From DASXRC01 sp036506495 (lineage in GTDB: Bacteria > Actinomycetota > Actinomycetes > Mycobacteriales > Micromonosporaceae), in assembly GCA_036506495.1 (NCBI GenBank), contig DASXRQ010000251.1, forward strand, positions 1 to 21,706: DNA of 21,706 nucleotides, written 5' to 3'. Shown here piece after piece: positions 5,928 to 13,377 of the stretch; the first letter of the stretch is position 1; the number at the start of each line of letters is the position of its first letter. The notes under the pieces are model-generated. The model was not told the DNA's origin, did not search any database, and saw only the letters and a program-made list of their open reading frames with translations. A program made the translations under genes and the position numbers.

Positions 5928-7604
5928 GTGGGGTACGTCGACGTCGCCGGAGTGGGTTGGATCCTGCCCGACGGACGGAAGCTGTTCGCCGAGGTCTCGT
6001 TCCGGGTCGGCGAGCGGTCGAAGGTCGCGCTCGTCGGACCGAACGGGGCGGGCAAGACGACACTGCTCGGGATGGTCGCCGGAGATCTGCCGGTACCCAT
6101 CGGGACCGTCGCACGCTCCGGAGGGCTCGGCGTGATGCGCCAGTTCATCGGCATGATCGGCGACGACCGTACGCTCAACGATCTTGCCCTGTCGCTCTCC
6201 GCGCCCGCGCTGCGCGCCGCGGGCGAGCGGCTGGCCCGCGCAGAGGCCACGCTGCACGCTGCCGAGGCCCGCGGCAAGTTCAGCCGCACCGCGCAGAAGG
6301 CCCAGCTCGCGTACGCGGATGCGCTAGCCGGGTGGGGCGAGTCCGGAGGGTACGACGCGGAGGTGCTGTTCGACACCGTCAGCACTGCGGCGCTGGGCCT
6401 GCCGTGGGAGCTCACGAGGGACCGTCGGGTGCGGACGCTGTCCGGCGGGGAGCAGAAACGGTTCGCGCTGGAGCTGCTTCTGCGAGGCACCGATGAGGTG
6501 CTCCTGCTCGACGAGCCGGACAACTTCCTGGATGTCCGGGCGAAGCGATGGATGGAGGGCCGGCTGACCGAGTCCGACAAGTCGGTGCTCTACGTGTCGC
6601 ACGACCGGGAGCTGCTCGCACAGACCGCCGATCGGGTCGTGGCCGTGGAGGGTGGCAGCGCCTGGGTCCACCCCGGCGGCTTCGCTTCGTGGCACAACGC
6701 GCGCGCGGCCCGGCACGCCCGGCTGGAGGAGCTACGCCGGCGCTGGGACGAGGAGCACGAGAAGCTGCGCCAGCTGATGCTGATGTACAAGCAGAAGGCG
6801 TCGTACAACGACGCCATGGCCTCGCGGTACCAGGCCGCGCAGACCCGGCTGCGCAAGTTCGAGGAGGCCGGGCCGCCGCCGCTGCCACCGCGCGACCAGG
6901 AGATCAAAATGCGGCTCTCGGGTGGGCGCACCGGCAAGCGGGCCGTGATCTGCGAGCGGCTGGAGCTCGACGGGCTGACCTACCCTTTCGACTTGGAGAT
7001 CTGGTACGGCGACCGGGTGGCCGTGCTCGGCGCGAACGGCACCGGGAAGTCACATTTCCTGCGGCTGCTCGCCCGAGGTGGTTCCGAACCGGGCGGGGAC
7101 GCCGCGCCCGTCGACGGCGCCGCGCTGGCACCGGTCACCCATGACGGCCTCGCCCGGCTCGGTGCACGCGTACGCCCCGGTCATTTCTCCCAGACCCACG
7201 ACCGCCCGGACCTGATGAACCGCACGCTGGTCGACATCCTGTGGCGGGGCGACAACCGCCGCTCCGGCATGGACAAGCACACCGCGATGCGGGCGCTGGA
7301 TCGGTATGAGCTGGCACGGCAGGGCGAGCAGCTCTTCCGGACCCTGTCCGGCGGCCAGCAGGCCCGGTTCCTCGTATTGCTGCTGGAGCTGTCCGGCGCG
7401 ACGCTGCTGCTGCTCGACGAGCCGACGGACAACCTCGACCTGGCCTCGGCCGAGGCGCTCGAGGACGGCCTGGCCGCGTTCGAGGGCACCGTGATCGCGG
7501 TGACCCACGACCGCTGGTTCGCCCGCTCCTTCGACCGCTTCGTGGTCTTCGGCGGCGACGGTGAGGTGGCCGAGACATCCGAGCCGGTCTGGGACATGGC
7601 CTAG
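5928..7604 (+). CDS. ABC-F family ATPase (two nucleotide-binding domains, no membrane domain)
   Basis: The 558-residue protein has two tandem ABC ATPase domains and no transmembrane helix. Domain 1 has Walker A GPNGAGKT (about 37-44), signature LSGGEQKR (about 171), Walker B LLLDEPDNFLD (about 193) and switch SHDRE. Domain 2 has Walker A GANGTGKS (about 368), signature LSGGQQAR (about 473), Walker B LLLDEPTDNLD (about 494) and switch THDRW. The linker is charged and helical (RRRWDEEHEKLRQLMLMYKQKA). ABC-F proteins bind the ribosomal E site, and several protect against ribosome-targeting antibiotics; which role applies cannot be read from sequence. GTG 5928 is chosen because homologues I recall start MG(Y/H)V; ATG 5919 would add three residues. 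Walker B of domain 1 reads DEPDN instead of DEPTN. Confidence 0.92.
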   Translation: MGYVDVAGVGWILPDGRKLFAEVSFRVGERSKVALVGPNGAGKTTLLGMVAGDLPVPIGTVARSGGLGVMRQFIGMIGDDRTLNDLALSLSAPALRAAGERLARAEATLHAAEARGKFSRTAQKAQLAYADALAGWGESGGYDAEVLFDTVSTAALGLPWELTRDRRVRTLSGGEQKRFALELLLRGTDEVLLLDEPDNFLDVRAKRWMEGRLTESDKSVLYVSHDRELLAQTADRVVAVEGGSAWVHPGGFASWHNARAARHARLEELRRRWDEEHEKLRQLMLMYKQKASYNDAMASRYQAAQTRLRKFEEAGPPPLPPRDQEIKMRLSGGRTGKRAVICERLELDGLTYPFDLEIWYGDRVAVLGANGTGKSHFLRLLARGGSEPGGDAAPVDGAALAPVTHDGLARLGARVRPGHFSQTHDRPDLMNRTLVDILWRGDNRRSGMDKHTAMRALDRYELARQGEQLFRTLSGGQQARFLVLLLELSGATLLLLDEPTDNLDLASAEALEDGLAAFEGTVIAVTHDRWFARSFDRFVVFGGDGEVAETSEPVWDMA

Positions 7605-7796
7605 CGGTGTCCGCCGCAGCTTCCACACCTACCCGGATGTGCACAAGTCCCTGCCTGCGTGGATTTCGAAGCAGTACGCGTCGAACTCGTCGACGTCGAG
7701 GCCGGCCGCCCGTCGATCGGTGCGACGGAGTGTGTTGCCTCGGCCGCTCGGTGTGCTACCGCTGGCGGCACTGGCCGGAGCGCGGAGAGGCGACCG

Positions 7797-8591
7797 ATGA
7801 CACCACCGCTGACCCTGACGATCTCGGGTTCCGATTCGAGCGGCACCGCCGGGCTCCAGGCGGATCTGAAGGTCTTCGCGGCGCTGCGCGTCTACGGCAC
7901 GTCGGTGCTCACCGCGGTCACCGCGCAGAACACGCGCGGCGTACGGGATGTCTATCCGCTGCCCGGCAACGTGGTGGCGGCGCAGCTCAACGCCGTACTG
8001 GAGGATCTGCCGCCGGCCGCGACGAAGGTCGGCATGCTGGCCACCGCGGAGGCCGCGGCGGCCATTGGCGCGAAGGCACGCGCGGGCCTCTTGCCCAACC
8101 TGGTCCTTGATCCGGTGCTCGAGGCGTCCACCGGACGACGGGTCGGGGTGGTGGCCGCCATCGAGCGCCTCCTGCCGTACACGACCGTGATCACGCCAAA
8201 CCGGTCCGAGGCGTCCGCGCTGCTCGGCTGGCAGGTGGCCACACCCGCTGACATGGCCGGCGCGGCGGCCCAGCTCGCCGCCGGTGGTCCGAAACATGTG
8301 GTCGTGACCGGCGGTGACATGGTCGCCCTCGACGAGGCGGTTGATGCGGTGTGGACCGCCGCCGGCGCCCGGTTCCTGCGCGGCGATCGCGTGTCCACCC
8401 GCAACAACCGCGGGACCGGCTGCACGTTCTCCGCGGCGATCGCGGCCCGGCTCGCGCTGGGGGACACCATTCCGGACGCGATCGTGTACGCGAAGGCGTA
8501 CGTCGTCCGAGCGCTCGGCGGCGCGCGGACCTGGCGGCTCGGAAGCGGCCATGGGCCGCTGGACCATCTCGGCTGGTCGTCCTGGTTCTGA
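7797..8591 (+). CDS. thiD: Hydroxymethylpyrimidine (phosphate) kinase ThiD
   Basis: ThiD phosphorylates 4-amino-5-hydroxymethyl-2-methylpyrimidine (and its phosphate) for thiamine synthesis. The 264-residue ribokinase-fold protein has LTISGSDSSGTAGLQADLKVF near the start, the central ATKVGML, LVLDPV and TPNRSEASALLG segments, and the C-terminal anion-hole motif NNRGTGCTFSAAIA with the catalytic cysteine at about C209. The usual (T/H)HGTGCT reads NRGTGCT here, a small departure. The ATG at 7797 has GGAGAGG (7784-7790) 6 nt upstream. An in-frame GTG at 7659 would add 46 residues before the fold begins and has no ribosome binding site. The 192-nt gap upstream shows no CTGAGA-type TPP riboswitch. 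No other thiamine gene is in the window. Confidence 0.92.
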   Translation: MTPPLTLTISGSDSSGTAGLQADLKVFAALRVYGTSVLTAVTAQNTRGVRDVYPLPGNVVAAQLNAVLEDLPPAATKVGMLATAEAAAAIGAKARAGLLPNLVLDPVLEASTGRRVGVVAAIERLLPYTTVITPNRSEASALLGWQVATPADMAGAAAQLAAGGPKHVVVTGGDMVALDEAVDAVWTAAGARFLRGDRVSTRNNRGTGCTFSAAIAARLALGDTIPDAIVYAKAYVVRALGGARTWRLGSGHGPLDHLGWSSWF

Positions 8592-8611
8592 CCGGCGGTC
8601 CGTGCTCGCGG

Positions 8612-10081
8612 TCAGTCCGCCTGGTGTCGGCCGGAGCCCACCGCGGGCCGGCGCTGCTTGCGACGCCGCCCGCCTTCGGCGTCGGCGCCCGCGTCGGCGC
8701 CGTCGTCGCCGGCATTGCGGCGTTCGTCCTCGTCGCCGGCGGTCGCCGCCCGGCCGCCGAGGCCCTTGACCCAGCCCAGGTACTCCTCCTCGGCGGCCGC
8801 TCGGCCGGAGCGCCGGGCCGGTCTGGGGCCCAAACGCGGCTCCGGAACGGTCATGAGCGGGACCGGCTCGATGGCCGGCACCGCGATCGGCACCGGCGCG
8901 CCGGCCGCCGGCCGCGGCTCGGCCGCCTTCGCCGGCTCGGGGTTGTTCGCCGGCTCGGGCGCGTTCGCCGGCTCGGGGTTGTTCGCCGGCTTGGTGGCCT
9001 TCGCCGGCTCGGAGGTCTGCGCCGGCTCGGAGGTCTCCGCCGTCGGGCGTGCCTCGGCCTTCGGGGGCGTCGGCCACGCCGTGGCGGGCAACTGCGGCCC
9101 GGACACCGACGATTCTGGCTCGGTGGCCGATGGCGAGTTCCGGGGCGACTGCGCCTGCTCGGGAACCACGGCGCCCCGAGGGAGGACGTCCGTCGGCTCG
9201 ATCGGGGTGCCGTGGGTGGTGGCCGCCGCGCCGGGGCGCCGGGCGACGGCCACGAGCACCGAGCCGAGCAGGCCGGCAGCGACCGCGATGAGCGACCCCC
9301 AATAGGGCGCGGCCTGATCGTTGTGTCCGTTCCGCACGCCAGGACCGGCGATCAGGTACGCGAGCGCGAGCAGCGCCGGTCCGCTCAAGCCGGACAGGGC
9401 AACAGCCAGCAGCGGGCGGTCGAGCCAGCGCGCGAGAGCGGCGACGACCGCCGCGATCAGGAGCGCCGCCACCGGCATTGCCAGCACGGCGACCTGCTGC
9501 CCGGTCTCGCTGGCCTGTGACGACAGGTCCGGCACGCCGAGCCGGACGTACGCGAGCGGATCGGTCGGCCCGAGCGACGGCGCCACCGAGGCCAGCCCGG
9601 TAAACCACGTGAGCCCGACGATGATGGCCACGTTCCAGGCGACCGCACCCTCGCTCAGCACCGCGGTGGCGGCCAGGATCCCGGCCACCGCGCCCAGCGC
9701 GGCCGTCAGGCCGGCGACCAGCGCCGGGCTGCCGGCGATCGGGAGTTGTGCGGCGCGAGCCTGCTGCATCGACAGCGGAGCCACCACGAGGGCGCCGACC
9801 CCGGCGGCGATCGCCAGCAGCATCCGGCCGCCCAGGCCGGCGGCGTGGCGCAAGCGCCGAAGGGCCCGGGACGCGACGACCGAGCCGACGATGGTCGCCA
9901 CCATGCCGTACCACGCGATCCACGCAAGGTGGCCGTGCCACTGGTTCTCGCTGCCCGGCTCGAACGCGCGGGCGAACCGGACGAGCCCCAGGCCGTATGC
10001 GACACCAAGCTGGCCGGCGCCGGTGAGCGCGGCCACTCCGAGCGCCGTCAGCAGCACCTTGCCCCAGGTGCGAAGCGTCAT
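8612..10081 (-). CDS. Eight-helix membrane protein with repetitive Pro/Ala/Glu cytoplasmic tail
   Basis: Unknown function; I do not recognise a named family. The 489-residue protein has about eight hydrophobic segments (approximately 9-33, 51-71, 86-106, 118-142, 147-169, 195-219, 224-246, 261-281). A hydrophilic tail of about 200 residues follows. The tail holds repeats of the type EPA(K/N)-x-x (about residues 350-385), a more conserved-looking patch AEEEYLGWVKGLGG near 435-447, and an end of mixed acidic and Arg/Lys clusters. An even number of helices places both ends on the same side, and the basic loops favour the cytoplasm. The ATG at 10081 has no Shine-Dalgarno, but TAGCGT lies 6 nt upstream. 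It converges with thiD across a 20-nt gap with no obvious terminator. Confidence 0.85.
   Translation of the reverse strand: MTLRTWGKVLLTALGVAALTGAGQLGVAYGLGLVRFARAFEPGSENQWHGHLAWIAWYGMVATIVGSVVASRALRRLRHAAGLGGRMLLAIAAGVGALVVAPLSMQQARAAQLPIAGSPALVAGLTAALGAVAGILAATAVLSEGAVAWNVAIIVGLTWFTGLASVAPSLGPTDPLAYVRLGVPDLSSQASETGQQVAVLAMPVAALLIAAVVAALARWLDRPLLAVALSGLSGPALLALAYLIAGPGVRNGHNDQAAPYWGSLIAVAAGLLGSVLVAVARRPGAAATTHGTPIEPTDVLPRGAVVPEQAQSPRNSPSATEPESSVSGPQLPATAWPTPPKAEARPTAETSEPAQTSEPAKATKPANNPEPANAPEPANNPEPAKAAEPRPAAGAPVPIAVPAIEPVPLMTVPEPRLGPRPARRSGRAAAEEEYLGWVKGLGGRAATAGDEDERRNAGDDGADAGADAEGGRRRKQRRPAVGSGRHQAD
8928..9035 (-). repeat. Six 18-bp tandem repeats in the membrane-protein tail
   Basis: Six imperfect 18-bp units (8928-8945, 8946-8963, 8964-8981, 8982-8999, 9000-9017, 9018-9035) share the plus-strand core TTCGCCGGCTCGG. 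On the coding strand each gives a six-residue Pro/Glu/Ala unit with one EPA or KPA. The array is in frame, so copy-number change would alter tail length without breaking the gene. Confidence 0.85.
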
Positions 10082-10087
10082 GCGGGC

Positions 10088-10093
10088 ACGCTA
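10088..10093 (-). promoter_or_regulatory. -10 element for 8612-10081 (leaderless)
   Basis: On the minus strand TAGCGT ends 6 nt before the ATG at 10081. No Shine-Dalgarno or convincing -35 is present. Confidence 0.5.
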
Positions 10094-10181
10094 CTGATCG
10101 CGGGACACGCACGCCACCCGGCGGTCCGGCAATCTTCGGACCAGTCGACCGCGGCTTTAGCACGCGTCAGACCACGCGAGG

Positions 10182-10211
10182 ATGACTGTCTGGTCATACC
10201 AGCGGTACGCT
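10182..10211 (+). promoter_or_regulatory. Toxin-antitoxin promoter with embedded operator
   Basis: The -35 is ATGACT (10182-10187), the spacer is 18 bp and the -10 is TACGCT (10206-10211), 7 nt before the antitoxin ATG. Between them lies the inverted repeat CTGGTCATACCAG (10190-10202; 5-bp arms, 3-nt centre). An operator between -35 and -10 is what autorepression by a ribbon-helix-helix antitoxin would use. The assignment to that regulator is inference. Confidence 0.6.
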
Positions 10212-10218
10212 GATCTGC

Positions 10219-10482
10219 ATGACCGCGAAGGTGACCTTGTCATTCTCGGAGGAGACCATCGCCGACGCGCGCCAGTTCGCGGAACGCGAAGGCATCTCGC
10301 TGTCTGCGTGGATCAATCAGGCCGCCCGGGAGAAGGTGCTGCGCGAGGTGTTTGCGGCGCACGCGGAGGTCGTCAAGCGGGCCGGCGTCGACCTGGACGC
10401 CGCGGCGCTTGCCGACGAACGTGAGATCGAGATGGCCGATCGCGTGATGTTCCGCGACCGGGGACGTCCGGGTGCTGCGTAG
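10219..10482 (+). CDS. Ribbon-helix-helix-like antitoxin of a type II toxin-antitoxin pair
   Basis: The 87-residue protein has an N-terminal strand KVTLSF followed by two helices (EETIADARQFAEREG and SLSAWINQAAREKVLREV), the layout of ribbon-helix-helix DNA-binding antitoxins. A C-terminal acidic and polar region (residues about 55-87) would wrap the toxin. Its stop overlaps the start of the MazF-like gene by 11 nt, a typical antitoxin-first arrangement. No Shine-Dalgarno is seen; TACGCT 7 nt upstream points to a leaderless mRNA. An inverted repeat inside the promoter fits autoregulation. Family-level assignment is by fold pattern and context, not by a specific signature. Confidence 0.8.
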   Translation: MTAKVTLSFSEETIADARQFAEREGISLSAWINQAAREKVLREVFAAHAEVVKRAGVDLDAAALADEREIEMADRVMFRDRGRPGAA

Positions 10483-10765
10483 GGGCGAGATCTGGCGAGT
10501 CGAGGGCGCCCGGAACCGGCTCGGGCTGGTGATCAGCTCGGACGTCTACAACGGCACCGATGTGCCGATCGTGGTCGTCGCCGAGGTGGTGCCGGACGAG
10601 CAGCTGCGCGACTCCCCACTGGCGGTGCCGATAGGGCGTTATGTGGTAATGCCCGACCGGCTCTCGTCGCCGCTGAAGAAGTGGTTCACGGAGTGCGTGG
10701 ACGTGGCGGACGCGGACACGATGAACCGCGTGTGCCGGGCGCTGCGTATCATCCAGGACTGCTGA
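10472..10765 (+). CDS. MazF/PemK-family endoribonuclease toxin
   Basis: The 97-residue protein begins (GTG) MLRRGEIWRVEG, the RRGEIW strand found at the N-terminus of MazF/PemK toxins. RLGLVISSDVYNG follows, matching the family pattern of (R/P)xLV(I/L)S(S/N)DxYN, then the strand PIVVVAEVV and a PIGRYVVMPD segment. MazF enzymes cleave single-stranded RNA at short sequences. The loop normally reading RPALV is NRLGLV here. The start lies inside the antitoxin gene (11-nt overlap), consistent with translational coupling. The pair stands immediately upstream of the rplM promoter, in the same direction. Confidence 0.85.
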   Translation: MLRRGEIWRVEGARNRLGLVISSDVYNGTDVPIVVVAEVVPDEQLRDSPLAVPIGRYVVMPDRLSSPLKKWFTECVDVADADTMNRVCRALRIIQDC

Positions 10766-10812
10766 CCATCGGACAAGGCGGCCGGCGTGACCACCGTCCC
10801 GAACAGGGCGTT

Positions 10813-10842
10813 TTGACCCCAACGGGCGCCAGCAGGTATCGT
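10813..10842 (+). promoter_or_regulatory. rplM-rpsI promoter
   Basis: TTGACC (10813-10818), an 18-bp spacer and TATCGT (10837-10842) make the best vegetative-type promoter in the window. Transcription would start near 10849, giving a leader of about 105 nt before rplM. Confidence 0.65.
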
Positions 10843-10856
10843 TGCCTGCTGTTGTG

Positions 10857-10893
10857 CGACAGCCGAAGGCGTACCCGTCGGGTACGCTTGTCG
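10857..10893 (+). promoter_or_regulatory. Hairpin in the rplM leader
   Basis: A perfect 8-bp stem, GCGTACCC (10869-10876) with GGGTACGC (10880-10887), has a GTC loop. An outer pairing of CGACA (10857-10861) with TGTCG (10889-10893) is separated from it by an asymmetric internal loop. L13 is known to regulate its own leader in E. coli, and an L13 leader motif exists in Firmicutes; this hairpin is a candidate for the same role but does not match a motif I know. Confidence 0.5.
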
Positions 10894-10954
10894 TCCGTGC
10901 GCGGCTTGCGGACCGGCGCGCGACCCCAGACCGACGACGAGACAAGGTAGACCT

Positions 10955-11398
10955 GTGCGTACGTACAGCCCGAAGCCGGGTGAGATCGAGCGTCAATGGC
11001 ACGTGATCGACGCCGCTGACGTCGTGCTGGGCCGTCTGGCGACCCACGCCGCCACACTGCTGCGGGGCAAGCACAAGCCGACGTTCGCCCCGCACGTGGA
11101 CACCGGCGATTTCGTCGTCGTCGTGAACGCGGGCAAGGTCGCGCTCACCGGCAACAAGCGCCAGACCAAGGTGGCCTACCGGCACTCCGGCTACCCCGGC
11201 GGTCTCAAGCAGGTCGGCTACGAAGAGCTGCTCACCAAGCGCCCGGAGCGCGCGGTGGAGCTCGCGGTCAAGGGCATGCTGCCGCACAACAAGCTCGGCC
11301 GAAAGCTGATCAAGAAGCTGAAGGTGTACGCCGGCGCCGACCATCCGCACGCGGCCCAGAAGCCCGTGCCGTTCGAGATCAAGCAGATCGCGCAGTGA
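10955..11398 (+). CDS. rplM: 50S ribosomal protein L13
   Basis: L13 is an early-assembling 23S rRNA-binding protein. The 147-residue product begins (GTG) MRTYSPKPGEIERQWHVIDAADVVLGRLAT and contains LLRGKHKPTFAPHVDTGDFVVVVNA, YRHSGYPGGLKQ, the signature VKGMLPHNKLGRK and the C-terminal LKVYAGADHPHAAQKP. Length is typical. The weak ribosome binding site AAGGT lies at 10944-10948. The stop overlaps a possible GTG start for rpsI (GTGA); the genes form the classic rplM-rpsI operon with a clear upstream promoter and structured leader. Confidence 0.98.
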   Translation: MRTYSPKPGEIERQWHVIDAADVVLGRLATHAATLLRGKHKPTFAPHVDTGDFVVVVNAGKVALTGNKRQTKVAYRHSGYPGGLKQVGYEELLTKRPERAVELAVKGMLPHNKLGRKLIKKLKVYAGADHPHAAQKPVPFEIKQIAQ

Positions 11399-11418
11399 GC
11401 GCGGGCGAAGGAACCAGC

Positions 11419-11895
11419 ATGACCGACACCACTGTGCCGTCCCCGGCCGCGGTCGCCTCGGCCGTCGAGGCCGCCGCCGCTCCCGCGCCAAGCCGCGTGC
11501 GCCGCGCCGACGGCCGGATCCAGACCGTCGGCCGCCGCAAGGAGGCGATCGTCCGGGTCCGACTCGTCCCGGGCACCGGCAAGGTGACCTGCAACGGCCG
11601 CGACCTCGAGGCGTACTTCCCGAGCAAGGTGCACCAGCAGCTCGTTCGCGAACCGCTGGTCACCACCGAGAAGGTCGAGGTGTTCGACGTCATCGCCAAC
11701 CTCCGCGGCGGCGGCATCACTGGCCAGGCCGGCGCGCTGCGCCTGGCCATCGCGCGGGCCCTCGTCGAGAACGACGGCGACGACCGTCCCGTGCTCAAGA
11801 AGGCTGGTTTCCTCACCCGCGACGCGCGGGTAAAGGAGCGGAAGAAGTACGGCTTGAAGAAGGCCCGCAAGGCGCCGCAGTACTCGAAGCGTTGA
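11419..11895 (+). CDS. rpsI: 30S ribosomal protein S9
   Basis: S9 lies in the 30S head, and its C-terminal tail reaches the P-site tRNA. The 158-residue product has an Ala/Pro-rich N-terminal extension (residues about 1-28) and then the family core from about residue 34: TVGRRKEAIVRVRLVPGTG, ITGQAGALRLAIARAL, FLTRDARVKERKKYGLKKARKAPQYSKR. The invariant C-terminal KAPQYSKR is intact. ATG 11419 is chosen because AAGGAA lies 5 nt upstream. The GTG at 11395, which overlaps the rplM stop, is in frame and would add eight residues by coupling; it cannot be excluded. Confidence 0.96.
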   Translation: MTDTTVPSPAAVASAVEAAAAPAPSRVRRADGRIQTVGRRKEAIVRVRLVPGTGKVTCNGRDLEAYFPSKVHQQLVREPLVTTEKVEVFDVIANLRGGGITGQAGALRLAIARALVENDGDDRPVLKKAGFLTRDARVKERKKYGLKKARKAPQYSKR

Positions 11896-11916
11896 TCTCG
11901 ACCTTGGACGTCTGAC

Positions 11917-11963
11917 CGGCGGCCGGGTACGCCCCGTTTACACGGCGGTGTGCCCGGCCGCCG
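11917..11963 (+). terminator. Long hairpin terminator after rpsI
   Basis: CGGCGGCCGGG (11917-11927) pairs perfectly with CCCGGCCGCCG (11953-11963). The stem continues inward for six more pairs, two of them G-U, and then four more after a bulge (CCGT/ACGG), closing on a TTAC loop. Only a short T-containing tail follows, as is common for actinobacterial terminators. It separates rpsI from glmM, though glmM could be reached by read-through because no clear promoter is seen between them. Confidence 0.8.
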
Positions 11964-11999
11964 CGTCTTCCCAACACAGCGGCGGAGGTTTGTTTGCGC

Positions 12000-13352
12000 A
12001 TGGGTCAGCTCTTCGGCACCGACGGCGTCCGCGGGCGGGCAAACGCGGATCTCACCCCCGAGCTTGCGCTCAGCGTCGCGATCGCGGCGGCAGCCACGCT
12101 CGCTGAGTCAGACCGCAGCCATCCGCCGGTCGCCGTTGTCGGTCGCGATCCTCGGGCCAGCGGAGAGATGCTCGAGGCCGCCGTGGTGGCGGGGTTGACC
12201 AGCGCCGGCGCGAACGTGCTCCGGCTGGGCGTGTTGCCAACTCCCGGCGTCGCGGCGCTCACCGACCAGCTGAAGGCCGACCTCGGCGTCATGATCTCCG
12301 CGTCACACAACCCGATGCCCGACAACGGGATCAAACTCTTTGCCGCTGGTGGGCACAAGCTGCCCGACGAGGTCGAGGCCCGGATCGAGGAGGCGGTCCT
12401 CGCCGGCACCGCGAACGGCCCGCGACCGACCGGCGCCAGCGTCGGCCGAGTACACGATGTGCCCGACGGGCTCGAGCACTACGTGGCCCGCCTCGTGTCC
12501 ACCGCACCGCACCGCGCGGACGGGCTCACGGTCGTCGTTGACTGCGCCAACGGCGCGGCCTCGAAGGTGGCACCCGAGGTGTACCGGCGGGTGGGAGCGA
12601 CTGTGATCCCCATCAACGCCGAGCCGGACGGCGTCAATATCAACGACAGGTGCGGCTCGACGCACCTGGCGCCGCTGCGCGCGGCGGTCGCGGAGCACGG
12701 CGCGGATCTCGGCTTCGGCCTGGACGGCGACGCGGACCGGTTGCTCGCCGTGGACGCCGCGGGCGAGGTCGTCGACGGTGACCAGATCATGGCGATCCTC
12801 GCGCTGGCCATGCGCGAGGCGGGCTCGCTGACCGCCGACACGCTCGTGGCCACCGTCATGAGCAACCTAGGTCTGCGCCTGGCCATGTCCGCGGAGGGCA
12901 TCACCGTGGTCGAGGCCAAGGTCGGGGACCGGTACGTGCTGGAGGAGCTGCGCGCCGGTGGGTACGCGCTCGGCGGCGAGCAGAGCGGCCACGTCGTCAT
13001 GCCGGCGTACGCGACGACCGGCGACGGCGTACTCACCGGTCTGCATCTGTTGGCCCGCGTGGCCGCCACCGGCCGGTCGCTGGCCGACCTGGCCTCGGTC
13101 GTCACCCGGCTGCCGCAGGTGCTCATCAACGTGCCGGTCGGGGACCGGACCGCCGGATCGACGGCGCCGTCGGTCGCTGAGGCGGTCGGCGCGGCCGAGG
13201 CCGAGCTCGGTGCCACCGGTCGGGTGCTGCTGCGGCCGTCCGGCACCGAGCCGCTCGTACGGGTCATGGTGGAGGCTCCGACCGAGGCGACCGCCCGCGT
13301 CGTCGCGGAGAAGATCGCGGAAGTGGTACGCGCGGCGAGCCCCGCGGCGTAA
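12000..13352 (+). CDS. glmM: Phosphoglucosamine mutase GlmM
   Basis: GlmM converts glucosamine-6-phosphate to glucosamine-1-phosphate on the path to UDP-GlcNAc, which feeds peptidoglycan. The 450-residue product starts MGQLFGTDGVRGRAN. It carries the phosphoserine loop ISASHNPMPDNG with the active serine at S102, the Mg-binding loop LDGDADR (D242, D244, D246), the sugar-binding GGEQSGH and the phosphate-binding RPSGTEPLVRV near the C-terminus. All four catalytic regions are intact. GGAGG (11984-11988) is the ribosome binding site. ATG 12000 gives the conserved MG-LFGTDG start; TTG 11994, better spaced from GGAGG, would add two residues. It works with GlmS, encoded about 900 nt downstream. Confidence 0.97.
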   Translation: MGQLFGTDGVRGRANADLTPELALSVAIAAAATLAESDRSHPPVAVVGRDPRASGEMLEAAVVAGLTSAGANVLRLGVLPTPGVAALTDQLKADLGVMISASHNPMPDNGIKLFAAGGHKLPDEVEARIEEAVLAGTANGPRPTGASVGRVHDVPDGLEHYVARLVSTAPHRADGLTVVVDCANGAASKVAPEVYRRVGATVIPINAEPDGVNINDRCGSTHLAPLRAAVAEHGADLGFGLDGDADRLLAVDAAGEVVDGDQIMAILALAMREAGSLTADTLVATVMSNLGLRLAMSAEGITVVEAKVGDRYVLEELRAGGYALGGEQSGHVVMPAYATTGDGVLTGLHLLARVAATGRSLADLASVVTRLPQVLINVPVGDRTAGSTAPSVAEAVGAAEAELGATGRVLLRPSGTEPLVRVMVEAPTEATARVVAEKIAEVVRAASPAA

Positions 13353-13377
13353 TACTGGCCGGTCAGCCCAGTGCCGA

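Noticed and set aside
4554..7604. 1016-residue open frame on the plus strand
   Set aside because: Only the part from 5928 is coding (the ABC-F protein). Upstream it runs antisense to one gene and out of frame through the methyltransferase; high GC removes stop codons.
7605..7796. TPP riboswitch upstream of thiD
   Set aside because: No CTGAGA-type or other conserved thi-box segments were found in the 192-nt gap.
7629..10163. 844-residue minus-strand open frame, including a Cys-containing end FDAYCFEIHAGRDLCTSG between ABC-F and thiD that looks RiPP-precursor-like
   Set aside because: Most of it is out of frame through the real membrane-protein gene and antisense to thiD. The peptide-like end has no start codon or ribosome binding site in the 170 nt before it.
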